Shown here: piece by piece, positions 33,066-44,562 of the stretch | Layout: every line of letters starts with the position of its first letter | Numbering within the stretch: the first letter of the stretch is position 1 | Assembly: GCA_016271365.2 (NCBI GenBank) | Contig: CM028129.1 | Location: forward strand, 457,946,501 to 458,010,500 | Direction of reading: 5' to 3' | Origin: Neoceratodus forsteri | Lineage: Eukaryota > Chordata > Ceratodontiformes > Ceratodontidae | Length of the DNA: 64,000 nucleotides | Program-made: the position numbers and the translations under genes | Notes under the pieces: model-generated | Database searches by the model: none | Seen by the model: the letters and a program-made list of their open reading frames with translations, nothing else | Told to the model about the DNA's origin: nothing

Positions 33066-35830
33066 TTTTTTGTTTATTTGCATTCAGTCTAGGAATTACA
33101 GCCCTTTGAGTCAGGGACTCATTTACAAAGGCTCCATCAATGACATTAGTTAGGACATACACAGAGTAAAATTACTGTACAGAGGCAACCATAGGCTAAA
33201 ACAAATTCAGGCACCATCGGTTGAGCAAAATGATCTCTTACAATATTATTTACAGAGTTTTGATAGTTACAGAGAGACCAATGCTATAAATAGTAGTTTC
33301 GATTAGCAGTCACAGTTACTGTTTAACACGATATGGGTGCACAGCACTGGCTTAAACAGCCCTATTCTAGGGATTTTGAGGACAGCATCCAGAAAAGAGT
33401 TCATCCAGTGGGGGGGTCCTGTAGAAAAAGAATCTTTGTCCAGCAGTGGTCCTTGCGAAGGGGATGCAAAAAGTAGTAGTGCTAGAGCTTCTAGTGGCCC
33501 TTGTTGACTTGCACTCTTGAAGGAGTGATAGACAGCCCGGGGGAGCTTACCCTAGTTGTATTTTTTTGGCCATTAGGCAGGACTGATAGAGAAATCACCC
33601 CCTGGAAATTTAGCCAGGAACACTGTAGGTAGAGGTCACAGGTATGTGTAAGGCAATCACAGCCTGTGGCCAGCCGGCAGGCTTTGTTGAGAGTGTGTTT
33701 TATGCTGGACAGGGCAATGTCAGAGGCAGCGCCATATATAATTATGCTATAGTCTACTAGGGGAAGGATGGAGCTAGAGATGGCTAATCAAAGGGCCATG
33801 GTGGGGAGATAGGGCCTATATTTGTAGAGGAGGCCGATTCTAGTGTTAATGGCAGAGCAGGTCAATGCAATGTGCTCACAGAAAGTGAGGGCAGAGTCAA
33901 GAGTGACCCCTAAGTATTTAAAAGTGGACACTGCTTCCAACATGGCACCCCTGTGAGTTAAGTATGGATAGTTTGGTCATGCTGTTTTTATGTTGAGGGT
34001 GGGCGAATAGCATGACCTTTGTTTTTTTTTGTAGTTGAGGATAAGTTTGTGGGAGGCGAACCATGATTCTATCGCAGTGAAGGAGCCCTATAGGGAGTTT
34101 TGGAGCTGGGTAGGGTCAGGGTGCTGGCTGAAAATTACAGCATCGTCAGCGTAAAAGAGCAGGTGCTCAGTGGAGGCTAAAGGGAGGGAGTTTAAGTATA
34201 GGGAGAAAAGAAAAGGGCCAAGGATGGACCCTTGGGGGACACCCAAATGGACTGGGAGGCTGGCAGAGAGGGTGCTATTTATTTTTACTTGCTGGGTGCG
34301 GCCATTGAGATAGCTGGTGAACCAGACTGCAGTTTCTGGGGAGACTCCAACAGAGAGGATGGTGTTTATTAGCAGGCTGTGGTTTATGGTATCGAAGGCC
34401 TTGGACAGATCAATGTAGACAGATCCAGTCAGGTCTCCCTGGTTGTGTGCTTCATGGATGAAGAAGGTAAATTTGAGCGGGGCACTGGTGGTATTGTGCC
34501 CTTTTTGGAAACCATGCTGTTGATTGCACAGTAGGCTGTGTGTGTCCAAATATTCTATAAGTTGATCTGCAGATATTTTCTCCAGTGCTTTTGAGAGAGG
34601 GGGAAGTATTAAGATGGGCCTATAGTTACTGGGGGAGGTGCGGTCACAATTTTTGTGAACCAGAGTGATGATCACTTGTTTCCACAAGGTAGGGAACTGT
34701 CCAAGGCACAGGGACATGTTCAGTATTTTTGTTAGGAGGTAAGGACTGAATCAAGGGTTAAAGAGAGCAGCTTGGCATCCAGTGAATCACCACTATGTCT
34801 TGTCTTTCCTAGGAACTTGGCGAGATATGATTGAGCAACACTCGGGGAGACTGTTTTGAAATAAAAGGTGGAGCACTGGGGGTGGTAGAGAGTGTCCAGA
34901 GGGGCGCTAAAGACGCAGGTGGAAGGATAGCTCTGAGGTCTGAGAAAGAGACATTTAAGGCATTAGCTATCTTGTCAGGGTCTTGGGTGGTGACACCACA
35001 ACGTAATCATGGAAGGAGGAGGGAGGAGACTTTCCACTTAATTCCTTCATATTGTCCCAGAACCTCTTCCCATCACCCCAGGTGGCAGTGAGGTTAGATT
35101 GATAGTAGGCTGCCTTAGCCTTACGGATTGCCCAGGTGCATGAGTTTTGGGCAGCATGGTACAGTTGACAGTCAGAGGGGCGACCATACTCTATGGCACG
35201 GTACCAAAGGTTATCTTGAGCCTTCATTTGGTCGAGTAAGGAGCGGTTTACCCAAGGGGAGGATTTTGTTTTTTCTAGTTGCTTAATGAAGGGGGCAAAG
35301 ATGTCACAGGCAGCTTGGAAGGAGCTGATGAAGAAGGACAGGGCAGCGTCTACTGACGTCTGGTGGTCAAGAGGGGACCAGTCTAGGTTGAGAAGATGGT
35401 TTTGAAGATGTGACATTGACCCCTTCTTTAGCTGGTGATGCAGGGAGATCCTGTGGGGGTGGCTTCCAACTATTTCACCAATGGCAGGTGACAGGGGAGT
35501 GATCACTGAGTGCGTCAGGGAGGACCTGGATGTCATGGAGGTGCTCAGGGTGGTTTGTAAGGAGGAGATCAATAAGGGAACTGGTGGCCCTGCGGCAGCG
35601 GTCTAATCGAGTGGGGCTAAGGACCATTTGTGAGAGATTTTGAGTGGTGGCTGCATCTCTGATAGGGGATGTGTGGGAGGTGAGCCAGTTTGTGTTGAAG
35701 TTTCCTAGGGCAATGACCGTCGACTTTTTTGGAAGTTGTGCAATGAGGTTCAGAATGGAGGAGAAAGCTTCCTTTTGGTGGTGGGGGGGTATGTAGACTA
35801 ACATCAGGTAGAGAGTTTAAGATGGATGTG
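33066..35830 (-). pseudogene. LINE D (L2-like) relic
   Basis: Minus-strand order of parts: LDLLLTNHPEHLHDIQVLPD and ALSDHSPVTCHW of the endonuclease (35804-35480), a linker (35570-34970), then one open RT segment (34717-34088). The RT carries SNYRPILILPPLSKALEKI, QQHGFQKGHNTTSAPLKF, VYIDLSKAFDTINH, GVPQGSILGPFLFSLYLN and intact YADD (34142-34153). The C-terminal region and 3' UTR run down to a tail next to GTTTTTTTTTGTTTATTTG at about 33070. The product would be an EN/RT polyprotein of the Jockey superfamily. The RT block is open over 200 residues, but endonuclease and C-terminus are frameshifted and the 5' end is truncated. Confidence 0.88.
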
Positions 35831-36660
35831 AGTTGTCTTGCTCTATGTCTTCACTGAGATGGTGTTGGGTGCAAGTAACAGCCCTCCAGCATTTGTAGTG
35901 TTGCCACCTGTCTTGCCACCTGTCTGGTTTCAGACAGGAAATATTTGTCTCTTAGGGTCCTTATCTGGATATCTGGTCATCAGGTGTGTTTCACTTATAT
36001 GTAATCTGTTTTTTTGCTTATGTTCAGGGAGTGATCATGATGCTTACAAATGACTGTATCAAATCATTTAATGTTGTGGCTGCATGTCCAGGGTACAATG
36101 ACATTCTTCTGATAAGACATTTGCTTGTGAAGCCAGTCAGTCTTAAAGGTAAGTGTAGCCAATAAGTTTGGAAGTATGTCAACCTAATGTTTTCCAGTCT
36201 GAATTTTAGATATGATCTACTAATTAATGTTATGATAGGAAGCAGTTTTATACCTTTTATGCACTCTCATGTTTGCATATTTTGCTCAATCGATATGTGT
36301 CAACCTACCCATTTTTGCTAATTATGTAATATTTATTGCCTTTACAACTTCAGTGATTCCTTAGCATTTACTGCTCTCATTTTTATAGTACATGCACATC
36401 CATGACGTTACTAACACCATTACAGATCTTTAGGTGAATTTCTTATGTAATGGTGTTCTGAAGCTGTTTCATGTCCTATAAATATAAAAAAGACAGCACT
36501 GGCATCAGTGCCTGTCTGTTTTACATTGTACATTAAACACAATGCAAGCTTGAAGGAACCACAAACATTAAGTAACTAATTTATCTAACAAGACTTAAGC
36601 AACATCAGAATACATGACTGACATGGAAAAGAAAAAGTGAGGTTGTGTAAGGTAACAACA
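35831..36660. other. Mostly unassigned; possible Harbinger-like nuclease scrap
   Basis: Within otherwise featureless sequence, 36025-36150 reads CIKSFNVVAACPGYNDILLI followed by RHLLVKP on the plus strand. This faintly recalls the PIF/Harbinger nuclease block (NVVAxxPGSxHDxxILRxS). With only one short block and no terminal repeats I treat it as a weak suggestion, not a gene call. Confidence 0.2.
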
Positions 36661-36669
36661 GCAGTGAGC

Positions 36670-36840
36670 TGTACACCACCAGCCTACTGCATCCTTCAGA
36701 CAGCAGACCTGGTTTTGATTGCCATGGCCCTCACTTGTGCACTGTGGGACCCTGTGAGGTCATGACACTTACCCTCCCTGTGTTTCTTGCTTTCCCCTGT
36801 CAATGGGCTTTGTGTCCAGTGGACCTTACCTGATTACCAA
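36670..36840 (+). mobile_element. SINE-like sequence with MIR-type body
   Basis: AGACCTGGTTTTGATTGCC resembles a decayed tRNA B box. It is followed by CACTGTGGGACCCTGTGAGG and CACTTACCCTCCCTGTG, the pattern of MIR/CORE-type SINE bodies (GACCTTGGGCAAGTCACTTA). Old and partial. Confidence 0.4.
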
Positions 36841-37049
36841 CAAATAAGAACAAAGGAAACATGAAACACAATCAAAAAGAAATAAATAAAACATAACAGT
36901 ACAGAAATTATTTACATTACTATTCCTTTTTCTGTCTACTCTGATGTGAAAATCATGGCATTTGTGGAGTACAGATATACTTAAATCATTACAAAGTGGT
37001 GTATCTAGGGGCACAGTTTGTTGTGTGGTTCATTAATATCCTGTTTTCA

Positions 37050-37235
37050 CCTCATTCAGAGGAGGCAACCCTGAACATGGGTGTCGTGGGCAAGAGAAAA
37101 CATTGGTTGGCTTCAAATATGCCATACATAGCATAGGTCTGAGAGGGCACAATAGGCAGAGGAAACTGTGAGCAGACTTGATGGTTCATACCATGCCTAT
37201 CTGCTCAAATTTATGTTTTCCTGTCTGTCTTTGAG
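37050..37235 (+). mobile_element. CR1 3'-end fragment
   Basis: GGGCACAATAGGCAGAGGAA, GCAGACTTGATGGTTCATAC, CTATCTGCTCAAATTTATGTTT follows the CR1 3' UTR pattern GCAGACTGGATGGGCC..TATCTGCC..TATGTTTC. Confidence 0.6.
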
Positions 37236-37404
37236 AAAACTCTCTCTTTATGATTATCTTTTCAGGTCTGTCTCTAAGGTTATACTGATGCTGCTGTTCC
37301 TGTGATCCAGATGTAATCTGCCAGCTTTGTTTCTTCATGGCGTGTCCAGCAAAAGTGTCAAGGTATTTTTAGTACTATTCTTTGCTACACTTTGCTATTA
37401 ACCT

Positions 37405-37600
37405 TTTCCGAAAGGTCATTTGATGGGAATGGGATGCATGTATATTAAGACTGACATCAAGGCAGGCAGGGGATGATGCCACAGAGCACTTATATTGGAA
37501 GCTTAGGCAGTGAGAGGATGGGCAGACCTGGTGGGCCAGCCTGCTAGGCAGTCCCCCTCTTCTCATCAAGTCCATGTTTCCCTGTGTGTTTGTGGAACAG
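37405..37600 (+). mobile_element. CR1 3'-end fragment
   Basis: GGGCAGACCTGGTGGGCCAG and CATCAAGTCCATGTTTCCCTG match the diverged terminal CR1 pattern. It is a second, separate tail close to the one at 37050-37235. Confidence 0.5.
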
Positions 37601-37859
37601 TTTCTCTTTGAGGCTAGTAGTATAGAGTTCATATAACTTGTCAAATGTTACATTTCAACCAATCAGCGTGCCATGTCATTTGACAGATGGTTACCGTAGC
37701 AATTCCCAATCCCCTTTCTGTCACTGAAAGTCCTGTCTTCTGTGCAGGACGTCCCTCCTCAAATGCACGATGTCCACCTTAAACACAGGAAGTTATGTAT
37801 GAAATGCAGGAAATGACATATTCTCGAACCCAGAAATGGCACAACATTCCCATTCTACA

Positions 37860-38400
37860 CCCCATATGTCCTTCCTCCTCCATCCCCATTCCTTCACGAA
37901 CCTCCACAACACCATTCTCGTTCAAACGCAAGTCCCTCCTCCATCCCTTTGAACTGCAACCACCCAATCCTAGCTCAAACCTGAGTCCCTACTCCATACC
38001 CTCGAACCTCTGTGACACCATCATAGCTTGAACCTGAGTCCATCCTCCCTCCATCCCCTACAGCCTCTGTGATACCATCCTAGCTCAAACTGTAATCCCT
38101 CCTCCATCCACTCAAACCCATGTGACACTGTCCTGACTCAAACCTTTCCCACTCCTTCCTAGCTTGAAACTGAGTCCCTCCTCCATCCCCTTGAAATGGT
38201 GCAACACTGTCCTGGCTTGAACCTGAGTCTGTCCACTTGAACCTCTGTCACCCAGTCATAGCTCAAGCCCAAATCTCTCACCTCCTCCCACTTTGTCCCA
38301 CCACCTATCTTGCACCCCATATACCTAGCTTGAACCAGAGTCTCTCTCCCTTCTCTCACCATGCCCCATCATCACCACCTTGCACCCATTACCTACCTTG
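37860..38400 (+). repeat. Imperfect minisatellite, units about 50-80 bp
   Basis: Repeated phrases GAACCTCTGTGACACCATC, CTAGCTCAAACCTGAGTCC and CTCCTCCATCCCCT recur with irregular spacing (52-78 bp) about seven times. Pyrimidine-rich, no conserved frame. Confidence 0.7.
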
Positions 38401-38510
38401 CCTCCCTCAACCTCCCACTGTCGGTGTATGGGATAACTGCAGGTGCCTTTTACTCAGAGAATTTTTTTTGTGAAATATGCTTTGAAGTTCAGAGGACAGT
38501 GTGCTAAGAA

Positions 38511-40212
38511 CATTTTATCTTTATTATGTAAGAAAGTTATTTTAATACAATTCATGTAAATATTTATGAAAAGCAGAGACCTAGCCTGAACACCAGTCCC
38601 TTCCCTCTTCCCATCTCATCCCAACACCTACCATGCTCCATCACCTTCCTTACACTCCCTCAACCTTCCCCCATTGGACTGAAGATAACTGCAGGGTGCC
38701 TTTATTCAGGGATTTTTTTGTGGGGGTGGGAAATGTGCTTTGAACCTCAGAGAACTGTAACATTTTATCTTTATTATGTAAGAAAGTTATTTTAATACAA
38801 TGCATTTAAGTATTTATGAAAAAAGGAGATTTCTTTTTTCATGAGAAAAATAAAATGAGTTCTAACTTTAAAAGTAGAGCGTGTGTGTGTATGTATGTGT
38901 GTGTGGATGTTGAGTGTTGAAGCTGATGTTTCAAGGGTTTGTAGTCTAAGTAGACTGCTTCAGATGCCAAAGTCTGATTTAAAAACATACATACATACTC
39001 TCTAAATTCTTTTTTTTTCAAGCTTCAAAATAACGGAATAGTATCCTTTTTTAAGATCAGAAACTAAATATGTTTTTCTATTTCCTTTGAAAAGATAATT
39101 TACAAGATATCTTGTTATCAAAAGCACATATTTCTATTAAATATATACTAATGTTACTGGTGAAAGGTATTCAAGAGGGTTTTATCCTCTCTGCATTTCC
39201 TGTAAGAACATTTTACCTTTACTATATAAAAAATTTCTGTTCAAAGAATGCACTTTAAATATTTATGATACGCAAAGGTTTATTTTTAATGAGAAAAAGA
39301 CAATCAGTTCCAACTTTAAAAGTAGAGTTAAAGTATGAGTGTGAGTGTGTGTGTGTGTCCAGTGCTGAAGCTTATTTTACAAGGGGTGCTTATTCTAAGT
39401 AGAATGCTTCAAATTCTAAAGGTTGATTAAAAGGCAAACATAGACTCTACATACTTTTACTCTTAAGCTTAATACACAATGCATCAGAATTCTGGTAGTT
39501 TGATGTCAGAAACTAAATATGTTTTTCTATTTCCTTTGAAAAAGATCATCTGCAAGATCACTGCTTATCAAAAGTACATAGTTCTATTAAATATATATTA
39601 ATGTTACTAGTGAAAGTATTTAAGAGGGTTTTAACCTCCATGCATTTCTTGTAACAATATTTTACTTTTACTATGTAAAAAATTGCTGGTAAAAGAATGT
39701 ATTTTAAATATTTATAATAAGCAGAGGTGTATTTTTAATTAGAAAAAGAAAATTAGTTCTATCTTTAAAAGCAGAGACAGAAACTGTGTGTGTGTGTGTG
39801 TGTGTGTCCAGTGTTGAAGCTGATGTTTTGAGGGTTCCTAGTCTAAGTAAACTCTTCAAGTGCTAAAGTCTGACTTAAAAAAAAATACATACATACTCTC
39901 TGCATTCCTTTTTTCATGCTTAAAAATAATGGAACAGTATTCTGATATTTTGAGATCAGAAACTAAATGTATATTTTTATTTCCTTTGAAAAAGATAATT
40001 TACAATATATCTTATTATCAAAAGCACATAGTTCTATTAAATATATACTAATGATACTGGTGAAGAGTAATGAAGAGGGTTTTATCCTTTATGCATTTCC
40101 TGTAAGAACATTTTGTCTTTGCTATATAAAAAAATTTCTGTTAAAAGAATGCAGTTTAAATATTTATGATAAGCAGAGGTTTGTTTTTAAATAGAAAAAG
40201 AAAATGAGTTCT
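38511..40212 (+). repeat. ~450-bp tandem repeat with an embedded GT microsatellite
   Basis: The landmark CTTTAAAAGYAGAG lies at about 38865, 39313, 39763 and 40214, a period of 449-451 bp. In each unit it is followed at once by a (GT)n tract (38880, 39337, 39787, 40237), then AGTCTAAGTAGACT, TCAGAAACTAAATATGTTTT, a CTATTTCCTTTGAAAAAGAT block and AAATATTTATGATAAGCAGAGG. A partial leading unit (38511-38580, repeated at 38760-38830) is included. The same unit occurs inverted at 49800-50136 and 57921-58400. Confidence 0.85.
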
Positions 40213-40232
40213 AACTTTAAAAGCAGAGACAG

Positions 40233-40269
<37 letters not shown>

Positions 40270-41465
40270 AGAGCTGGAGCTGCTTCCACAAGGCTCCCAA
40301 GTCTAAGTAGAATTCTTCAAATCCCAAAGTCTGAATAAGAAACAGATATACTTCTCTACATACCTTTTTCTTTTAAACTTAAAACAGATTGCATCAGAAT
40401 TTTGGTATTTTTATGTCAGAAACTAAATATATTTTTCTATTTCCTTTGAAAAAGATAATTTACAAGATAATTAGCTATCAAAAAGCACATATTTCTATTA
40501 AACATATACTTATGGTAGTGGTGAAAGTATTCAAGATGGTTCTAACATCCAGAAAGCAACGAAGCATGCTCCTGCAATACCCATTTAAAAATGAAAAATC
40601 TGTTCAATTGCTTTCTGAACTCTTTTATAGTCTTTCAGAAACCTAACAAATGCCCTGCCCAGCATTACAGTACAAGACAAGCATTTGTCAGTGCCGAATG
40701 TTGCTTGCTTCTATGTGCTGTTTAGGTATTTGGAAGTCATTGGAGTGCAAATATTGAAAATTCGCAGACTTACAAGCGTGCGTAGGAACTGCGTAACGCA
40801 CACTCATAAAACAGTCATTTTTAGGAATTTTTTCACCAAATTTTCAACACAGCCATTTTAAGACCTCTGCTCATGAACAGTGTCACTGTGATTTTCTTAA
40901 TGTGTCCCATACAGTGATTTCATACACCGACTGCGCCATTGCACGCTACATGAGCGGAAACATGTTTTGGGTGAGATGTTAAAATGACAGCTGTACTGCT
41001 CATAAGGAGGTGTGGTAAAATGGCAATGTTGAAAATCTGGAGTGAAAATATTGAAAATTCACAAATTTACAAGCATGCGAGGAACTCGCGCAACTCACGC
41101 CAGAAACAGTCATTTTTAGCATTTTACTCAAATTTTCAACATAGACTTTTGAGAACCCACTTATGAACACTGGCAGTGTCATTTCATTAATTGGTGTGGA
41201 AAGGTGATTTCATGCAGTGACTGCGAAATCACCCTTCGGGCCCGAATAACGCCATGACAGTGCAAGAATTCATGAGGAGGGGTCCCAAAAACCACATGTT
41301 GAAAATTTGGGGCCAAAATTCCCCAAAATGCCTGAGATATGCAACAAAGTTGAAAAAACGCTATCTATCCTCTGCTATACAGCTACCGGCATTTCAGTTC
41401 ATGGTCAGCTTTGAAGAGTGCAGACGGTTCCCGGTCCACCCATGATCGTCATGCCGAGCTCCGAG

Positions 41466-41565
41466 GTAAGTATGGGGTGAGGGGTGTGGGAGGCAGGGTG
41501 TGCAGTGGGTGGGTGCGGGTTGTCGGAGGGGGCAGGGAGACTACGAGGGACTTTTTTATTCACAG
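41466..41565 (+). other. Intron-like GT..AG segment, copy 2
   Basis: CCGAG|GTAAGTATGGGG and TTTTTTATTCACAG|GTTG, 100 bp apart, at the same place as 27748-27848. The flanking exon-like block GCTTTGAAGAGTGCAGA is shared. Conservation of both edges between copies is the evidence; splicing is inferred. Confidence 0.45.
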
Positions 41566-41594
41566 GTTGTTTTTTAAGAAGACAACGTGATGTT

Positions 41595-41735
41595 TGCCAC
41601 GCTGGGGTGGGCTCCCAGCGTGGCACCGGAAAGCTGTTTGGGGGACTTGGAGCCTTGGTACCGATGGGGATTTGGCACCCGTCTGCTGTAATAGTTGTTG
41701 CCACACTGGGGTGGGTTCCCAGCGTGGCACCTGGA
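41595..41735. repeat. Hairpin minisatellite of composite element copy 2
   Basis: A perfect 12-bp stem TGCCACGCTGGG/CCCAGCGTGGCA with 7-base loop lies at 41595-41625. A second hairpin (TTGCCACACTGGG..CCCAGCGTGGCA) lies at about 41697-41728. Same module as 27876-28170. Confidence 0.75.
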
Positions 41736-42288
41736 CAGCTGTTGGGGATGAGAGCTGACGTGGATTGGGCACCCCGCCGGCCATACAGTGTATGCGTGGG
41801 GGGTGCATCAGTACACAGTATGCGTGGCTTGCGGTGTGTGTGTGTGGGGGAGAGCTCTGCTCACTGAAGCAGAGCTCTCCTTTTCAACTGTATGCCACTG
41901 CATTTTGGAGCTGTCATGACAGCTGCAGCATTCATTAGGGAACTGGGGCCACATCCGCAAACACACTGACTGCATTGGAAGAGGGGCTGACACACCCGAA
42001 AACTCAGATGATGGCACTATGTTTCTTGCACATGCATGCAAGCAATATAAAAATCACATGTTAGTCATTTTGTGTATCATAAGACAGAATAGCAGCTATT
42101 GAATGAATGGGGCCCTTCTTCTGTGTATAATAAGAGAGTATAGGGCCCTCTTTTACAAAACATGAGCTCAGCCTATCTGACAGTCACATAGCATGAATTC
42201 ATACAGCATAGGCTCATTCAGTTAGCGCAAAGACCATAGGTTCACAGAAGTTTTGAGAGCTTTATTAATATTATTATGACCAGCTGGA

Positions 42289-42400
42289 GTGATTTCTGAA
42301 GATCTGATGGATCATCTGTCTGACAGTGGCATGATGGAAGCTGTTGTAACAATACCATCACCACAAGGTACTTATTTCAGCCGAAAATTTTTAACATTTA
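42289..42400 (+). other. Short frame shared by both arms of the inverted duplication
   Basis: Encodes EDLMDHLSDSGMMEAVVTI then SPQGTYF. The right arm (about 49440-49350, minus) encodes EDLMGHLSGSGMMEGVVTI then SSPQGTYF before a stop. The frame is open across the shared stretch in both arms, but it is short and I recognise no domain. It may be an old exon or transposon scrap. Confidence 0.25.
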
Positions 42401-43119
42401 CGGACTTGGATGCTTTTCAGTGTAATCAAAAGGCAGTCAGCTTTTGTTTGATTTGTAGTGTGTTTGTTAGATAAACTACAATGTTATGAATCTGTTAGTG
42501 TCATCGAGTTTACTACATATTGTTGACTGAAATGGTATCTGGCATCTTTCTTTGTGGAGGTTGAAAGCACATATTTTTAGCTTGTGTTTTGGTGGGGGAG
42601 GTGGGGCTTGCTAGGGGTGCATGTCCTGTCCTCCACATGTATTTTCATCTTGGCATTTGTGCATCTGGGAAAAAGGTGTGTGTGCATATAGTGAGGCAGT
42701 TCTCGCACATGTGATATGTGTAAGTTTTTGTGAGTGCATCTCCAATGAGCACTTGGCTATGACAACATATTTTCTGATTTGCTCAGAACCCTAAAAATGA
42801 CAGTCTGCTAGTAGAAGTTGTAAAATTACAAACAATAAAGTGAAACAGAAAAGTTAAATTGTTTGATTAGTCTACAGGCACTTTGAATATTTATCCTATT
42901 TTATTATATTCTGGAGTTGCTTATTCATTATATTCCTAGGAGAGCAGGTGAGAAAGTCTAGTGGTTCACTGAGGCATTGTGATATTCTTGTGCTTCACAG
43001 ATGATACGTTTTGTAACATAGTACTACCATCTTATGGTTCAGTTCCCCCTCCCCATCTGTTAATATCAAGTATGGGATCTTAGGAGAGGTTACTTAGGTT
43101 ATAGAAGGCACTGATCTGA

Positions 43120-43450
43120 GGTAACATGGTGACATAGTAACCTAGTATTTTATGGCAGATAAGGACCACTAGGCCCCATCCAGTCTTTCCTTATTCCCTG
43201 TCTGCATCAGTGGTCAATGACCCTACTTGGTCATTAGCTTTAGCCCTTACTACCCACCTCTAGGGTTCCCTTGTGCCTATCCTATGCATGTTTGAATACC
43301 TCCACTGTGCTGGCTCCCACTACATCTTGGTGTAGATTTTGATCTTTCCAGAGTTCCAGAGGACCATTACAAATTTAACTTTTCTTTACGTCTTTCCTAT
43401 CTCCATCTTTATGCATATGTCTGTCACTGTTGCAGGGATAAAAGTTGGCA
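43120..43450 (-). mobile_element. CR1 3' end, copy in left arm
   Basis: Plus-strand GTAACATGGTGACATAGTAA, ATTTTATGGCAGATAAGGAC, CCACTAGGCC is the reverse complement of a CR1 3' end, continuing through GTTTGAATACCTCCACTGTG. The same insertion is at 48345-48600 in the right arm, so it predates the duplication. Confidence 0.75.
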
Positions 43451-43781
43451 ACAGTAGTTCACTGGCCAATTGAAGTTCAAGATCGTATTGGGCCAGTAAA
43501 ATTATTCTCTAATTAGCCCTGTGTCCTAGTAATGGAGGAGGAAATATTTCAGTAAGTATAGAAGATGGGCCATTGGATTTTCTCCATTGGTAGCCCTGCT
43601 GGGCAGTTGCTGTAAAACTTAATTTTGACCCCTGATTTTGGCAGATCTAAGATTTTTCAGTGATATCCCCAGAACGCTATTTGATAACAAAGAAACAACT
43701 TATTAAAAAATCCTTTGTGTTCCTGTAGCAGATAAAAGGTTAACTGTTCAAAGAATTTCAGGGCACATAAAACATAAAGAG

Positions 43782-44115
43782 CAGGATTCACAAAGTGTTT
43801 TGGGACTAAGTCCCACTCCGCAACCACAGTTATGCTTAGTATTCACTGCAGCTGTGGTGCAGCTGATCCACAGCCGCAGCAGTTGCAGAGGGTGCCACAG
43901 TGGGTCCCATTGCCTGTAGCAGTCTCCCACAGCTACAGTGCTGTCCCTGGCAACAGCACCTACAAAGCTGAGGTAATCCATGGAGCCAGTCATACTCCAG
44001 CTCCACCTTAGTGAATCCCGCAGCCGCGGGCAACCTGTGGCTTCGCAAGTGGAAACCCACTAGCGCCAAGGTTTTCACACAGCTGTGGGACCTTCCCAGA
44101 TGTTCGTGAATCCTG
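43782..44115. mobile_element. 334-bp MITE present only in the left arm
   Basis: Ends CAGGATTCACAAA and TTCGTGAATCCTG form 13-bp inverted repeats with one mismatch. The right arm lacks it: there CATAAAAGATAAAAGCTATTT (on the inverted strand) is uninterrupted. CAGG-type ends and the size suggest a hAT-type MITE, but the 8-bp duplication is not clean. The minus-strand frames through it are chance. Confidence 0.65.
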
Positions 44116-44229
44116 TCCAAAAGCTATTTGTAAGCAGAGCGATTTGCAAAGTAGCCAAAAGAACAGAAAAAAATCAATGCAAGCCTTCCAATCATCACCA
44201 TTACCATAGTTTTTGACTAAAATCTGGAG

Positions 44230-44510
44230 ACAAAGCAGTCCTGTAGTTAGGGGGCAGCGTTTTGAATCTGAAACCCTGGTTTGAATCCCACACCTGCCAC
44301 TTTGCTTTGTACAACCTTGAGCAAGGCACGCAACCTACCTGTGCTTAAGTTCTCTGTAAACTCACTCTGTATCTAGGCCATTAGATCACAGACTTTGTCA
44401 CAGTCAACCTCTTCCATGCCATGGAAACTATCTTGAGCCTACACCAAATATCGAAATTATCTTGGGCTTCCCCATAGAAAAATGGCATTCTTTACAATAA
44501 AGAGAAACTC
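44230..44510 (+). mobile_element. tRNA-derived SINE with MIR-like body, left arm copy
   Basis: A box-like TGTAGTTAGGGGGCAGC and B box GGTTTGAATCC (44280-44290) form a tRNA-type head. A body follows with CAACCTTGAGCAAGGCACGC and AACCTACCTGTGCTTAAGTT, resembling MIR/CORE SINEs. The right arm has the same SINE inverted at about 46330-46600. Confidence 0.7.
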
Positions 44511-44512
44511 AC

Positions 44513-44514
44513 AC

Positions 44515-44561
<47 letters not shown>

Positions 44562-44562
44562 A
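44513..44562. repeat. (CA)n microsatellite
   Basis: Nearly pure ACACAC run of about 48 bp, lying just past the inner end of the left arm. Confidence 0.9.

Larger units (their letters stand above)
40677..42045 (+). mobile_element. Composite palindromic repeat element, copy 2
   Basis: Absent from the corresponding point of the right arm (empty site near 49685), so it is an insertion of about 1.37 kb. Left end ACAAGCATTTGTCAGTGCC matches copy 1 at 25586. Flanks TACAAG (40671-40676) and TATAAA (42046-42051), against TATAAG in the empty site, suggest a 5-6-bp duplication. Contents: 1.4 units of the 297-bp hairpin repeat (CAGTCATTT at 40812 and 41107), the long palindrome (about 41110-41330), the exon-like block with GT..AG, and hairpins. 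No coding region is recognised. Confidence 0.7.
38511..44512. repeat. Left arm of a large inverted duplication
   Basis: Read in reverse complement, this arm matches 46325-50136 and 57921-58400 in the same order. From the centre outwards the shared parts are the SINE block, the CCATTGGTAGCCCTGCTGGG segment, a CR1 tail, the EDLM..GTYF segment, GGGCCCTATACTCTCTTATT, and the ~450-bp tandem units. Identity in a sampled 200-bp stretch looks like 85-90% by eye. Left-only insertions are at 40677-42045 and 43782-44115. Confidence 0.85.

Noticed and set aside
44280..44290. B box GGTTTGAATCC as a true tRNA gene
   Set aside because: No complete cloverleaf; a MIR-like body follows, and an inverted copy is in the other arm, so it is a SINE.
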